A stretch of DNA of 64,000 nucleotides. Origin: Caulobacter sp048541825. Lineage in GTDB: Bacteria > Pseudomonadota > Alphaproteobacteria > Caulobacterales > Caulobacteraceae. The position numbers and the translations under genes are program-made. The stretch is taken from contig NZ_CP183332.1 of assembly GCF_048541825.1 (NCBI RefSeq), positions 3,534,001 to 3,598,000 on the forward strand. Direction: 5' to 3'. Within the stretch, counting starts at the first letter, position 1; every line of letters begins with the position of its first letter. Positions 27,050 to 36,432 of this stretch are shown here, piece after piece. The notes beneath the pieces are model-generated. The model had not been told where the DNA came from and searched no databases. It was given only the letters and a program-made list of their open reading frames with translations.

Positions 27050-28762
27050 CTATTCCTTGGGGGTGGCCCGCTCGCGCAGAGCCGCGCCCAGGATGTCGCC
27101 CAGCGAAGCGCCGGAGTCCGACGAGCCGAACTGCTCGATGGCTTCCTTCTCTTCGGCCATTTCCAGCGACTTGATCGACATCGAAACGCGGCGAGCCGCC
27201 TTGTCGATGTTGGTGATCTGCGCGTCGATGCGGTCACCCACAGCAAAGCGCTCGGGGCGCTGTTCCTGACGGTCGCGCGACAGGTCCGACTTGCGGATGA
27301 ACGCGGTCATCAGGGCGTCGTCTTCGCCGAAGCGAACTTCGATGCCGCCGGTGGTCACTTCGGTCACGGTCACAGTGACGGTCTGGCTCTTGCGATAGGT
27401 GTCGCCCGACATCGGATCGCCACCCAGCTGCTTGATACCCAGCGAGATGCGTTCCTTCTCGACGTCAACGTCGAGAACCTTCGCCTTGACCATGTCGCCC
27501 TTCTTGTAGCGGGCCATGGCTTCTTCGCCCGAGGCGCTCCAGTCGATGTCCGACAGGTGCACCATGCCGTCGATGTCGTTGTCGAGGCCGATGAACAGAC
27601 CAAACTCGGTCGCGTTCTTGACTTCGCCTTCGACGGTCGAGCCGACCGGGTGGGTTTCGAGGAACGAATCCCAGGGGTTGGCCAGAGCCTGCTTCAGGCC
27701 CAGCGACACGCGACGCTTGGACGGATCGACGTCCAGCACGACCACGTCGACTTCTTGCGAGGTCGAGACGATCTTGCCGGGGTGGACGTTCTTCTTGGTC
27801 CAGGACATTTCCGAGACGTGGACCAGGCCTTCAACGCCGGCTTCCAGCTCAACAAACGCGCCGTAGTCGGTGATGTTGGTGATGCGGCCCGTGAACTTGG
27901 CGCCGACCGGGTACTTCGCTTCCACGCCGTCCCACGGATCGGACTGCAGCTGCTTCATGCCGAGGCTGATGCGCTGGGTGTCCGGGTTGATCTTGACGAT
28001 CTGGACCTTGACGGTGTCGCCAACGGCCAGAACTTGCGACGGGTGGTTGACGCGCTTCCAGCTCATGTCGGTGACATGCAGGAGGCCGTCGATGCCGCCC
28101 AGGTCAACGAACGCACCGTAGTCGGTGATGTTCTTGACGACGCCTTCGCGGATTTCACCCTCTTGCAGCTGCGACACCAGTTCGGTGCGCTGCTCGGCGC
28201 GGGCTTCTTCCAGGATGGCGCGACGCGAGACGACGATATTGCCGCGCGGACGGTCCATCTTGAGGATCTGGAACGGTTGTTCCTTGCCCATGAGCGGGCC
28301 GACGTCGCGCACCGGGCGGATATCGACCTGCGAGCCGGGCAGGAACGCCGAGGCGCCGCCCAGGTCGACGGTGAAGCCGCCTTTGACGCGGCCGACGATG
28401 GCGCCCATGACGGGCACGTTCTGGGCGTAGACGCCTTCCAGACGGGTCCAGGCTTCTTCGCGCTTGGCCTTTTCGCGGCTGATGACCGCTTCGCCGAGGG
28501 CGTTTTCCAGGCGTTCCAGGAAGACTTCGACGTGGTCGCCGACCTTGATGGTGGGCTTGCCGGCGTCATCAACGCCGAATTCCTTCTGGGGAACGCGACC
28601 TTCGGTCTTCAGACCGACGTCGATGATCGCGAAGTCCTTCTCGATACCGACAACGATACCCTTGACGACGGTGCCTTCCGCGAAGTCGCGGCCGCCCATG
28701 GAATCGTTAAGCAGCGCTTCGAAATCGTCGCGCGTCGGGTTGAAGCTCATATCGTCAGCCAT
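27050..28762 (-). CDS. rpsA: 30S ribosomal protein S1
   Basis: A 570-residue RNA-binding protein with six S1 (OB-fold) repeats. Repeats 3-6 are the most regular, each with a variant of YGAFVDLGGIDGLLHVTDMSW, and repeats 1-2 bind the ribosome. It recruits mRNAs with weak Shine-Dalgarno sites. ATG at 28762 (MADDMSFNPTRDDF) is used; ATG at 28750 is an alternative. It follows cmk by 130 bases, the common proteobacterial order. Confidence 0.98.
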   Translation of the reverse strand: MADDMSFNPTRDDFEALLNDSMGGRDFAEGTVVKGIVVGIEKDFAIIDVGLKTEGRVPQKEFGVDDAGKPTIKVGDHVEVFLERLENALGEAVISREKAKREEAWTRLEGVYAQNVPVMGAIVGRVKGGFTVDLGGASAFLPGSQVDIRPVRDVGPLMGKEQPFQILKMDRPRGNIVVSRRAILEEARAEQRTELVSQLQEGEIREGVVKNITDYGAFVDLGGIDGLLHVTDMSWKRVNHPSQVLAVGDTVKVQIVKINPDTQRISLGMKQLQSDPWDGVEAKYPVGAKFTGRITNITDYGAFVELEAGVEGLVHVSEMSWTKKNVHPGKIVSTSQEVDVVVLDVDPSKRRVSLGLKQALANPWDSFLETHPVGSTVEGEVKNATEFGLFIGLDNDIDGMVHLSDIDWSASGEEAMARYKKGDMVKAKVLDVDVEKERISLGIKQLGGDPMSGDTYRKSQTVTVTVTEVTTGGIEVRFGEDDALMTAFIRKSDLSRDRQEQRPERFAVGDRIDAQITNIDKAARRVSMSIKSLEMAEEKEAIEQFGSSDSGASLGDILGAALRERATPKE

Positions 28763-28892
28763 GCTGATGTTTAGTCTCGTGTTGAGGGACGCCCCGTCGT
28801 GAAGCCGCCGAATGACGGTTCTGGGGATTCCGGGTGATAAGGATTTTCATGCGGACCGCGGCTTCCTAAGCGGCGGCGAGGCGGGCGTTAGA

Positions 28893-29543
28893 TTAGCCCG
28901 GGAGGTTTCCCGACCGGGCGCGCGCCGTCTCGACAATGCGGCGGGCCGCATCGAAGGCCTGCTCTATAGTCATTTCCGACGTATCGAGCAAGACGGCGTC
29001 TGAGGCCTGGGTCATGGGCGCGCTGTCGCGGCCGGAGTCCCGCGCGTCGCGCTTGTGGATGTCGGCCAGGACATCGGCGTAGGCGACGGCTTCGCCCTGT
29101 CCGGACAGCTGCTTCCACCGGCGTTCCGCCCGGATCTCCGGCGTCGCGGTCACATACAGCTTGGCCGGGGCCTCGGGGGCGATGACCGTGCCAATGTCTC
29201 GCCCGTCAATCACCGAGCCCGGTTCGCAGGTCGTGAACTGCCGCTGAAGATCAAACAGGGCCGCGCGGACGCCGGTATGGACGGCGACCCGGCTGGCCGC
29301 CTCGCCGGCGGCGCGAGTACGAACCTCGGCCCTTTCCAGTTCGGCCAGATCCAGCCCCTTGGCCGCGGCCTCGGCGGCGGCGGCGTCATCCAGATCGCCG
29401 CCGGTCGCCAACAGTCGCACGCCGACGGCGCGATAGAGCAGGCCGGTGTCGAGCATGGCATAGCCATAGAGCGCCGCCAGCCGGCTGGCGACCGTGCCCT
29501 TGCCCGAGGCGGCGGGACCGTCGACGGCGATCACGAACCCCAT
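28893..29543 (-). CDS. cmk: Cytidylate kinase
   Basis: A 216-residue enzyme phosphorylating CMP/dCMP with ATP. P-loop VDGPAASGKGTVASRLA starts at residue 7, YRAVGVRLLATG follows, and the NMP-binding/LID region has DGRDIGTVIAPEA with KLYVTATPEIRAERRWKQL. It starts 3 bases after aroA, forming aroA-cmk with rpsA downstream. Confidence 0.97.
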   Translation of the reverse strand: MGFVIAVDGPAASGKGTVASRLAALYGYAMLDTGLLYRAVGVRLLATGGDLDDAAAAEAAAKGLDLAELERAEVRTRAAGEAASRVAVHTGVRAALFDLQRQFTTCEPGSVIDGRDIGTVIAPEAPAKLYVTATPEIRAERRWKQLSGQGEAVAYADVLADIHKRDARDSGRDSAPMTQASDAVLLDTSEMTIEQAFDAARRIVETARARSGNLPG

Positions 29544-29546
29544 GGT

Positions 29547-30875
29547 TCAGGCCTCCGACAGATCGGCGCCCAGGCCGCGCATCAGGTCGGCGAAGCCCGG
29601 GAAGCTGGTGGCGATCATGCCCGGCTCGTCAACGGCCACGCCCTGCTGGGCGGCCATGCCGAGGATCAGATGGCTCATGGCGATGCGGTGATCGCCATGG
29701 GTGTGGACCAGGCCACCGCCGCGCACGGGGTGATTGCCGCCGCGCGTGCCGACGACCGTCATGCCTTCGGGCTCTTCCTCGACCGTGACGCCGCAGGCCG
29801 TGAGGCCCGCCGCCGTCAGAGCGATGCGGTCGCTTTCCTTGACCCGCATCTCGCCGATGCCGCGCATGACGGTCGGACCGTCGGCGAAGGCGGCGGCGAC
29901 CGCCAGGATGGGATATTCGTCGATCATCGCCGGGGCGCGCTCGGGCGGCACAACGACACCCTTGAGCTGCGAATAGCGGGCGGTAATGTCGCCGATCTCC
30001 TCGCCGCTGGACATCCGGACGTTCGAGATCACCAGATCCGCGCCCATCTCCTGCAGCGTCGTGAACAGACCGGTGCGCAGTTCATTGAGCATCACGCCCT
30101 CGACTGTCACTTCCGAGCCCGGCACGATCAGGCCAGCCACCAGCGGGAAGGCCGCCGAGGACGGATCACCCGGCACCGAGACATGCGTCCCGGTCAGCTT
30201 CTGGCCCTCGGGCAGGCGGATGTGGCGAACACCGTCACGGTCCTCGACGATCACCTCGGCGCCGAAGGCGCGCAGCATGCGCTCGGTGTGGTCGCGGGTG
30301 GCTTCGGGTTCGATGACCTCGACACCGCCTTCGGCGTGCAGGCCAGCCAGCAGCACCGCCGACTTCACCTGGGCCGAGGCCATCGGCAAGCGATAGGCCA
30401 GGCCGCGCAGATTACCGCCCTTCAGGGTCAGGGGCAGGCGACCCTTGTCGCGCCCCAGCCAGGTCGCGCCCATGCGGGCCAGGGGATCCAGCACCCGGCC
30501 CATCGGCCGGCCACGCAGGGATGCGTCGCCGGTGAAGGTGGAGCACATGGCAAAGCCCGCCGCCGCGCCCATGATCAGGCGCACGCCGGTGCCGGCATTG
30601 CCGCAGTCGATGACATCGGTCGGCTCGGCGAAACCGCCATGGCCCTCGATGCGCCAACGACCGACGCCTTCCTGCTCGACCCGCGCGCCAAAGGCTTGCA
30701 TGGCCCGGGCGGTCGCCAGCACGTCGTCACCCTCAAGCAGGCCCTCGACCGTGGTCGTGCCACTGGCCAGTGCGCCCAGGATCATGGAGCGGTGCGAAAT
30801 CGACTTGTCGCCCGGGGCGCGAACGGTCCCTCGAAGGGCTCCGCCGGGCCCGCTTTTCAGTCCAGCCGCCGTCAT
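29547..30875 (-). CDS. aroA: 3-phosphoshikimate 1-carboxyvinyltransferase (EPSP synthase)
   Basis: A 442-residue cytoplasmic enzyme of the shikimate pathway joining PEP to shikimate-3-phosphate. APGDKSISHRSMILGALA (substrate-binding lysine), GNAGTGVRLIMGAAAG and LRGRPMGRVLDPL mark domain 1; DEYPILAVAAAFADGPT and RVKESDRI mark domain 2. The GNAGTGVRL-type loop keeps the glycine at the PEP site. ATG at 30875 is chosen; the frame upstream overlaps the divergent TIGR02300 gene. Confidence 0.97.
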   Translation of the reverse strand: MTAAGLKSGPGGALRGTVRAPGDKSISHRSMILGALASGTTTVEGLLEGDDVLATARAMQAFGARVEQEGVGRWRIEGHGGFAEPTDVIDCGNAGTGVRLIMGAAAGFAMCSTFTGDASLRGRPMGRVLDPLARMGATWLGRDKGRLPLTLKGGNLRGLAYRLPMASAQVKSAVLLAGLHAEGGVEVIEPEATRDHTERMLRAFGAEVIVEDRDGVRHIRLPEGQKLTGTHVSVPGDPSSAAFPLVAGLIVPGSEVTVEGVMLNELRTGLFTTLQEMGADLVISNVRMSSGEEIGDITARYSQLKGVVVPPERAPAMIDEYPILAVAAAFADGPTVMRGIGEMRVKESDRIALTAAGLTACGVTVEEEPEGMTVVGTRGGNHPVRGGGLVHTHGDHRIAMSHLILGMAAQQGVAVDEPGMIATSFPGFADLMRGLGADLSEA

Positions 30876-30990
30876 GCCGTAACCGGCTCCCTGATCATGG
30901 TGGGGTTCGCGAGGGGATTGCTTTTGACAGCGGGCCCTGGTCATGGCAAGTGACCGGCCGCTTTTCCCATCTGGATCAAAGGTTCGCCTC

Positions 30991-31464
30991 TTGGCCAATC
31001 CCGAATTGGGCGCAAAACAAATTTGCCCCAACTGCCAATCGAAATTCTATGACCTGGGCCGTCGCCCGGCGCTGTGCCCCAAGTGTGGCGAGTCGTTCGA
31101 CCCGGAAGAGGCGCTGAAATCGCGCCGCGTCCGCGCGCGCGCCGTCACGCCGGATTACGACGCTGAGGACGAAAAACCCGCCCCCGCGCCCAAGGACGAG
31201 GACGGCTTCGAGGACGAGGTCGATGAGACCCCGGAAATCGACAAGGTCCAGCCGGACGTCATCGAGACCGACGACGAAGACGCTGACCCCGGTACGCCGG
31301 CCCCCGCGGGCGGTGACGACCTGGGTGTCGACTTCGCCGAGGACGAGGATCTCGCCGAAGACGAAGCCGACGACGTGCCCTTCCTCGAAGACGAGGACGA
31401 GGACGAAGACCCTCTCGAGAACGAAATCGAAGGTCTTCCGGGCGCCGGCGACGACGACCGCTAA
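30991..31464 (+). CDS. TIGR02300 family zinc-ribbon protein (FYDLN acid protein)
   Basis: A 157-residue alphaproteobacterial protein of unknown role. It opens with ANPELGAKQICPNCQSKFYDLG and a second pair, CPKCGESFDPEEA, so four cysteines form a zinc ribbon. The remaining 110 residues are extremely acidic (Asp/Glu runs) and likely disordered. TTG at 30991 is preferred because family members begin MANPELG; ATG at 30943 would add 16 residues without a Shine-Dalgarno site. The tRNA-Ala gene follows. Confidence 0.85.
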   Translation: MANPELGAKQICPNCQSKFYDLGRRPALCPKCGESFDPEEALKSRRVRARAVTPDYDAEDEKPAPAPKDEDGFEDEVDETPEIDKVQPDVIETDDEDADPGTPAPAGGDDLGVDFAEDEDLAEDEADDVPFLEDEDEDEDPLENEIEGLPGAGDDDR

Positions 31465-31617
31465 GACCTGGAACGACGTTCGAAAAATTCTTCGAAAAAA
31501 GTTCGCCGGGAGGGTTGATCCAAAAATCCTCCCGGCATAGGTTCCGCGCCTCGCCGGACCCGACCAGATCGGTAGCGGTGAGGTACACCAAGGTTCTCTT
31601 GGGAAACCAAGGACCTC

Positions 31618-31693
<76 letters not shown>

Positions 31694-31727
31694 AAACGGC
31701 CGCTCCCCTAAAGGGAGCGGCCGTTTC
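31694..31727 (+). terminator. Terminator of tRNA-Ala
   Basis: A 12-bp stem (ACGGCCGCTCCC / GGGAGCGGCCGT) with a short CTAAA loop and trailing TTT directly follows the encoded CCA. Confidence 0.88.
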
Positions 31728-31828
31728 CATGTCTGGCCACCCCCGAAGGCCTGACAAACTTCCGCCCTCGCGTGCCATCATTCCTGTCGGACCCGCTGTG
31801 CGCGCGGGCGACGAGACGGAGATGATCC

Positions 31829-32836
31829 ATGCGGCCCCTGCTGGCGATGTCGTGTCTGGCCCTGTCGACCATGGGATGCCTGCCCCTTCTGGCCCTGGCG
31901 CCCGATGTCGCGGGTGGCGCTGGCCCGGGACTATCTCTGCCCATCCAGTGCGAGATCGGCGTCAGCTGCGAGGTTCAGAACCTCGTCGACCGTGATCCAG
32001 GCCCCGGCGCCGGGGACTTCCGGTGCGGCTCCCTGACCTATGAAGGCCATAACGGCATCGATTTCCGCTTGCCGGACCTCCGGGCCCAGAAGGCCGGCGT
32101 GGCGGTGCTGGCGGCGGCCGACGGGACAGTGTCCAGGGTGCGCGACGGCGTGGCCGACATCTCGGTCAAGACAACCGGCCTGGAGGCCGTGAAAGGTCAG
32201 GAATGCGGCAACGGCCTGGTGGTCGACCATGGAGGCGGCCTGGTCACCCAGTACTGCCACATGCGCCAGGGTTCGCTGTTGGTGAAGGCCGGCCAGACGG
32301 TCAAGCGCGGCCAGTCCTTGGGCCAGGTCGGCCTTTCGGGACAGACCGAGTATCCGCACCTGCATTTCACCGTGCGACGCAACAACGAGGTGGTTGACCC
32401 CTTCGCGCCTGCACCGGGCGCCGCCGGGGCCTGTGGCTCGGGCGGCGGGCTGTGGACGGCTGCGGCGGCCGGCAAGCTGGCCTACAAGCCGCGAGCAGAG
32501 CTCAACAAGGGCTTTGCGGCGGGGCCGGCCGGCATGGCGGAGGTCGAGGCCGGAAACCTGCCGACACCCGACGCAGCGACCCCGCTAGTGGCCTATGTGC
32601 GATCCATCGGCCTTAAGGTCGGCGACGAGGCCCACCTGACCCTCAAGGGGCCCGACGGCGTGGTGCTGGGCGACAACAAGGTGCCTCCGCTGACGAGCGC
32701 CAAGGCCCAGTATGTGCTGTTTACAGGCAAGAAGGCGCCGGCCGGCGGCTGGCGCAAGGGGCGCTACGAAGGCCGTTATGTTGTGACGAATGGGGGCGTC
32801 AAGGTGGTCGACACCACCTGGTCGATCACAATTTAA
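31829..32836 (+). CDS. M23 (LytM-type) metallopeptidase, exported
   Basis: A 335-residue protein with an N-terminal hydrophobic export signal (residues 1-24, containing a cysteine in STMGCLPL but without a good lipobox). A peptidase M23 domain covers about residues 60-195. The zinc ligands are visible as HNGIDFRLPD (His, Asp) and HLHF near residue 177. The second conserved histidine is in VVDHGGGLVTQYCHM. Such enzymes cut peptidoglycan crosslinks or regulate amidases. The C-terminal 140 residues form a separate domain of unknown fold. All catalytic positions are present, so it is probably active. Confidence 0.9.
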   Translation: MRPLLAMSCLALSTMGCLPLLALAPDVAGGAGPGLSLPIQCEIGVSCEVQNLVDRDPGPGAGDFRCGSLTYEGHNGIDFRLPDLRAQKAGVAVLAAADGTVSRVRDGVADISVKTTGLEAVKGQECGNGLVVDHGGGLVTQYCHMRQGSLLVKAGQTVKRGQSLGQVGLSGQTEYPHLHFTVRRNNEVVDPFAPAPGAAGACGSGGGLWTAAAAGKLAYKPRAELNKGFAAGPAGMAEVEAGNLPTPDAATPLVAYVRSIGLKVGDEAHLTLKGPDGVVLGDNKVPPLTSAKAQYVLFTGKKAPAGGWRKGRYEGRYVVTNGGVKVVDTTWSITI

Positions 32837-32852
32837 CGATCTTGTGTCGACG

Positions 32853-32880
32853 GCCCGTGATTGACGGGCGTTTCCCCTTT
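32853..32880 (+). terminator. Terminator after the M23 peptidase gene
   Basis: A 6-bp stem (GCCCGT / ACGGGC) with loop GATTG is followed by GTTTCCCCTTT, 17 bases after the stop codon. The stem is short, so efficiency is uncertain. Confidence 0.5.
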
Positions 32881-33161
32881 CAGGTGAACCTGATCTGTGG
32901 CATATTCTTATCTCAGCCTTGTTCTCCAGCGCGGCTGTGTCACTCCGGCCGGGTTGCGAAACTTAATGGTTTTGCGGCTCGGCCGTTCGAGTTTTGGGGC
33001 TTCGCTCCACTTCACACGTCATCTTCGCCGATCAAAGGATGGTTCATCGTTCCGCTGGGGAATGTGGCGCGCGAAGCTACTTCTCCGAAAGCGCCGGGCT
33101 CCATTTCGAATCGAGAGCGCAGCACGCAGTAAGGACCGCTGTGATCGTCGCCTGATGCGCT
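32881..33161. other. Non-coding stretch at left border of the surface-structure island
   Basis: About 280 bases between the M23 gene and the converging glycosyltransferase. I see no reading frame with a credible start, no tRNA fragment, no direct repeat of the nearby tRNA-Ala end, and no integrase remnant. Confidence 0.5.
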
Positions 33162-34841
33162 TCAGGTCGGGATGCGGTCGGAACGCCCGACGATCTGGAT
33201 CAGGCCATACTTCGCCAGCCAGAGCAGTCCCCGTTCCAACTGCGTGCGTCGTTGGGGCGGATATGTCGCGAGAACTTCGCCGACACTGATCTGCCGACTG
33301 GCGCCGACCTTCTTGAACAGGCCTTCGATTTCCGTCTCGCTCGGCAGAGCGAAAGCGCCTTTCCGGGTCATGGAAGACGCCGTGGTTTCCTTGACGAGCG
33401 CCCAGGTCACATCGGCCTTGGGGATCAGCATCGTGGTCGGGGTCAGGAACTCGGTGGGGTAGGCCGCGAACAGCGTGTACGGATCCATCCGCCAGGGATT
33501 GTTGACGATATTGCGGGGTCTCGGGGCCGCGGAGGGCTCGGCCAGGCGCCGCGCGTTCATCGCCATCCAGAGCGCCTCGTAGCGCGGGATGATCCTCGCC
33601 CAATCCAGTTCGGCCACGGCGTGCATGCGCGCGGCCGCGCCCATCTTGGCCCGCAGACCCGGGTTTTCCACGAGCGTCGCGATGGCCCGCGCGGCTTCGT
33701 CGATGTCGACGGCTGTGGTCTGGCTCGTCGCGCCCACATAGTCGTCGTATTGCACCCAGTTATTGGCGTAGCGGAAGGCCAGATCCTCGCCCGTACCGGG
33801 TCGTGGCGCATAGGTGGCGATGCGGAAACCGTCGATCCCGTGACGGACCGTGTCGCGGTAGCCGTCCCAGTCCGAAACCACATTGGGCATGCCGGCCGCC
33901 ATAGCCTCGACCGGCGTCAGGCCAAAGGTTTCCTGAATATTGTCCGATAGCGACAGGAAGAAATCGCCCACGGCCCAGATTGAAAAGCGGACATCGGGCT
34001 CTCGCCCGTCCAGGGGGATATACTGGACACTGGGGCAGCAAGCCCGGCTGTCGTTATGATAGGCCTCCGTAGTCGCCTCGGTGGGTCCCCAGCCGGCGAC
34101 CACCCAGGCGATCTTCTTGCCGGTCAGGACGGCGGCGCGCTCCAGGGCCAAAGCCATGGGCAAGGGGTTCATCTTGCCGGCCGGGCTGAAGCGGCCGACA
34201 TAGAGCGCGACAACCGTGTCGTCGGCGATCCCCAGTTTTTCGCGCCACTGCTTCTTCTGCTGCGGCGACGTTATGAAGTCTGCGACATTGATGCCCAGCG
34301 GAATGGTTTCGAGCATGGGCCGGGTCACCCGCGATGCGCCCAGGGTTTCGGCCAGGTAGTCCTCGGTGGCTTCCAGCTGCCGCTCGACCGCGGCGCGAAC
34401 GGCGCGGGACGTGCAGATCAAGGCATCCCAGGGCTTCACCGGCGCGATCATGGTGTTTCCGATCGCGTCCATCACGCGGTCGGTGGCCGTCGTGTGGGTA
34501 ATGCCGCAGATCGCATAGGCGGAGTCGTCCAACAGACGCCGGGCCCAGGCCTCGCGGGCGACATGGGGTTGCGGGATATTGACCACGCCGATCTTGGCGA
34601 TGCCGCGGCGGTCGTTCAGGTTCAGCCAGGTAATGGGCTTGCTGCTCGGCTCGATCGCCTCGACGAAAGCCTCCAGGTCCTCCTGGGGATTGCCGGCGAC
34701 GTTCCAGAAGACATGCCGTTCCACGTTGGCGTGCCGCAGATAGCCGCGCAGGAAACTCTCGCCGGCCGAATGGCGGCCCATCAGGATCTTGGTCTTGGTG
34801 TCGAAGGCTTCGGGATTCAGGTAAATCGCGGCGTGTGACAT
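33162..34841 (-). CDS. Large GT4-type glycosyltransferase with extra C-terminal domain
   Basis: A 559-residue GT-B glycosyltransferase. PWDALICTS near residue 135, ALYVGRFSPAGKMNP near 215, and the donor-binding region FLSLSDNIQETFGLTPVEAMAAGMP with DWDGYRDTVRHG are diagnostic. After about residue 430 comes a 120-residue domain ending ERGLLWLAKYGLIQIVG that is not part of the GT fold and looks helical, wing-like. A clear paralogue lies at 54547-56214. ATG at 34841 is used because the frame upstream is shadow of the RTX gene. It follows the RTX terminator by about 60 bases, so expression after the RTX gene is probably low. Acceptor unknown. Confidence 0.85.
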   Translation of the reverse strand: MSHAAIYLNPEAFDTKTKILMGRHSAGESFLRGYLRHANVERHVFWNVAGNPQEDLEAFVEAIEPSSKPITWLNLNDRRGIAKIGVVNIPQPHVAREAWARRLLDDSAYAICGITHTTATDRVMDAIGNTMIAPVKPWDALICTSRAVRAAVERQLEATEDYLAETLGASRVTRPMLETIPLGINVADFITSPQQKKQWREKLGIADDTVVALYVGRFSPAGKMNPLPMALALERAAVLTGKKIAWVVAGWGPTEATTEAYHNDSRACCPSVQYIPLDGREPDVRFSIWAVGDFFLSLSDNIQETFGLTPVEAMAAGMPNVVSDWDGYRDTVRHGIDGFRIATYAPRPGTGEDLAFRYANNWVQYDDYVGATSQTTAVDIDEAARAIATLVENPGLRAKMGAAARMHAVAELDWARIIPRYEALWMAMNARRLAEPSAAPRPRNIVNNPWRMDPYTLFAAYPTEFLTPTTMLIPKADVTWALVKETTASSMTRKGAFALPSETEIEGLFKKVGASRQISVGEVLATYPPQRRTQLERGLLWLAKYGLIQIVGRSDRIPT

Positions 34842-34903
34842 GGACTCTGAAAACCTGGGGCCTGGCGCGTGCTTGTCCGTGAACTGCTGTACGGAGCCAC
34901 GGC

Positions 34904-34938
34904 ATAAAAAAGGGGGCCACCCCGAAGAGTGGCCCCCA
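34904..34938 (-). terminator. Strong terminator after the RTX gene
   Basis: On the minus strand GGGGGCCAC and GTGGCCCCC form a perfect 9-bp stem around TCTTCGGG, followed by TTTTTT. It lies about 25 bases after the RTX stop and is the strongest-looking terminator in the island. Confidence 0.93.
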
Positions 34939-34962
34939 ATCTTTAGTTCAAATCGCTGGTGA

Positions 34963-36432
34963 TTAGCCGGCGATTTGGTCGAACGAGATGTCGCCCAGGT
35001 CCGAACCGGCCAGAACGATAACCTGGTTGAACGTCGTGGCGTTAGCCGTGGCGTCGATGAACAGGTAGACGTCCGAACCAACCGCAACGGCCACATAGTG
35101 GACGTCGGCGTCAGCCATGTGGTCTGTGGCGTAGGTCGCCGCAGCCGTATAGGTCGCTGCGGTGCTTTCCAGGTAGTTCGTGAGCGAACCGTCAGCGCCG
35201 AAGGTCTGGTTGCTCAGGTCGAGGGAGTCATCGGCCGAGAAGTCGGTGATGACGTCGGCAGTCGGGGCCATCGACGAAGCGTTGCCGAACTCGAACACGT
35301 CAGCGCCGTCGCCGCCAGCCATGAAGTCCTGGTCAGCGCCGCCGGTGATACGGTCGTCGCCGGCGCCGCCTTCGATGCTGTCGCTACCGGTGCTGCCGTC
35401 GATGCTGTCGTCACCCAGATCGCCGAAGATCAGGTCGGCGTCAGCGCCACCGTCGATGGAGTCGTCGTCTTGACCACCACGGATGGTGTCATTGCCAGCG
35501 CCACCCTGGATGCTGTCATCGCCCAGGTTGCCCTGGATGTAGTCAGCGCCGGTGCCGCCATCGATGTCATCATTGCCCTGGCCACCGTAGATGGTGTCCT
35601 TGCCATTGCCACCATCGATGGTGTCTTCACCCTTGTTGCCGTTGGTGTAATCACCGGTATCAGTGGCCAGCGTGCTGGTCAGGGTGATGGTGTCATTGCC
35701 GTCGCCGCCGAACAGGGTGTCGACGCCGCCGCCGGCGGTGTTCATGGTGTCGTTGCCGTTGTCGCCGTACAGGAAGTCGTTGCCCGTACCGCCTTCGAGG
35801 ACATCATCGGCGTTGTTGCCGTGGATCACGTCATTGCCGGCATCGCCGTTGATGGTGTCGGCGTCGTTGTCACCGTTGATGGTGTCAGCGTCTTCGCCAC
35901 CCAGGATGACGTCAGCGCCGGTGCCGCCGTTGATGACATCAGCGCCGTTGTCGCCGTTGATGATGTCAGCGCCGCTGCCGCCGGTGATCGAGTCAACGCC
36001 GGTACCGCCGATCAGGACGTCAGCGAGGGCACCGCCGGAGAGGGTGTCGTTGCCCGAACCGCCAACGAGCGAATCAACGCCCGCGCTGCCCGAGATGAAG
36101 TCGTTGCCGGTGGAGCCGTCGACGGTGGCGGCGGCAGTTGCGTAGATCGCATCGCCAACGGTGCTGCTTTCGGTGGTGCCCAGGGCACCCGAACCAACGA
36201 AGTAGTGCGAGGTGTCGCTGAAGGTCACGTCGACCAGCTTGTCGGCCTCGAACGTCACCGAACGATCACCGTAGGTGAAGACGTCCTTGGCGGTCGTGGT
36301 CGCGCCGGCAGCGATGGTGGTCTTCACAACGCCGGTCGCGGTCGCGGCCTGGTCAGCGAAAACGAGCGTGTCGGTGGTGGTGTACGCCAGCGCCTGAGCG
36401 GCGGTGATGGTTTCGAAAACGTAGGTAGCCAT
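34963..36432 (-). CDS. Secreted RTX calcium-binding protein, S-layer-like candidate
   Basis: A 489-residue acidic protein (MATYVFETITAAQAL start, no Sec signal). Residues about 105-375 hold some 27 RTX nonapeptides of the form GGxGxDxUx, interrupted once by a Thr/Asp-rich insert (TLTSTLATDTGDYTNGNKG); each pair of turns binds calcium. The C-terminal 105 residues contain TADVITDFSADDSLDLSNQ and end in a hydrophobic/acidic stretch, VIVLAGSDLGDISFDQIAG, the layout of type I secretion signals. GGAGAA lies 6 bases before the ATG. No cysteine is present. Its export genes lie just upstream and it has its own leader and terminator. Abundance and S-layer role are inferences; RsaA of C. crescentus is twice as long. 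Confidence 0.88.
   Translation of the reverse strand: MATYVFETITAAQALAYTTTDTLVFADQAATATGVVKTTIAAGATTTAKDVFTYGDRSVTFEADKLVDVTFSDTSHYFVGSGALGTTESSTVGDAIYATAAATVDGSTGNDFISGSAGVDSLVGGSGNDTLSGGALADVLIGGTGVDSITGGSGADIINGDNGADVINGGTGADVILGGEDADTINGDNDADTINGDAGNDVIHGNNADDVLEGGTGNDFLYGDNGNDTMNTAGGGVDTLFGGDGNDTITLTSTLATDTGDYTNGNKGEDTIDGGNGKDTIYGGQGNDDIDGGTGADYIQGNLGDDSIQGGAGNDTIRGGQDDDSIDGGADADLIFGDLGDDSIDGSTGSDSIEGGAGDDRITGGADQDFMAGGDGADVFEFGNASSMAPTADVITDFSADDSLDLSNQTFGADGSLTNYLESTAATYTAAATYATDHMADADVHYVAVAVGSDVYLFIDATANATTFNQVIVLAGSDLGDISFDQIAG

Noticed and set aside
34963..36432. Repeat array that resembles a CRISPR or minisatellite
   Set aside because: The period is 27 bases with degenerate units and in-frame coding, exactly the RTX nonapeptide; there are no conserved repeats with unique spacers and no cas genes.
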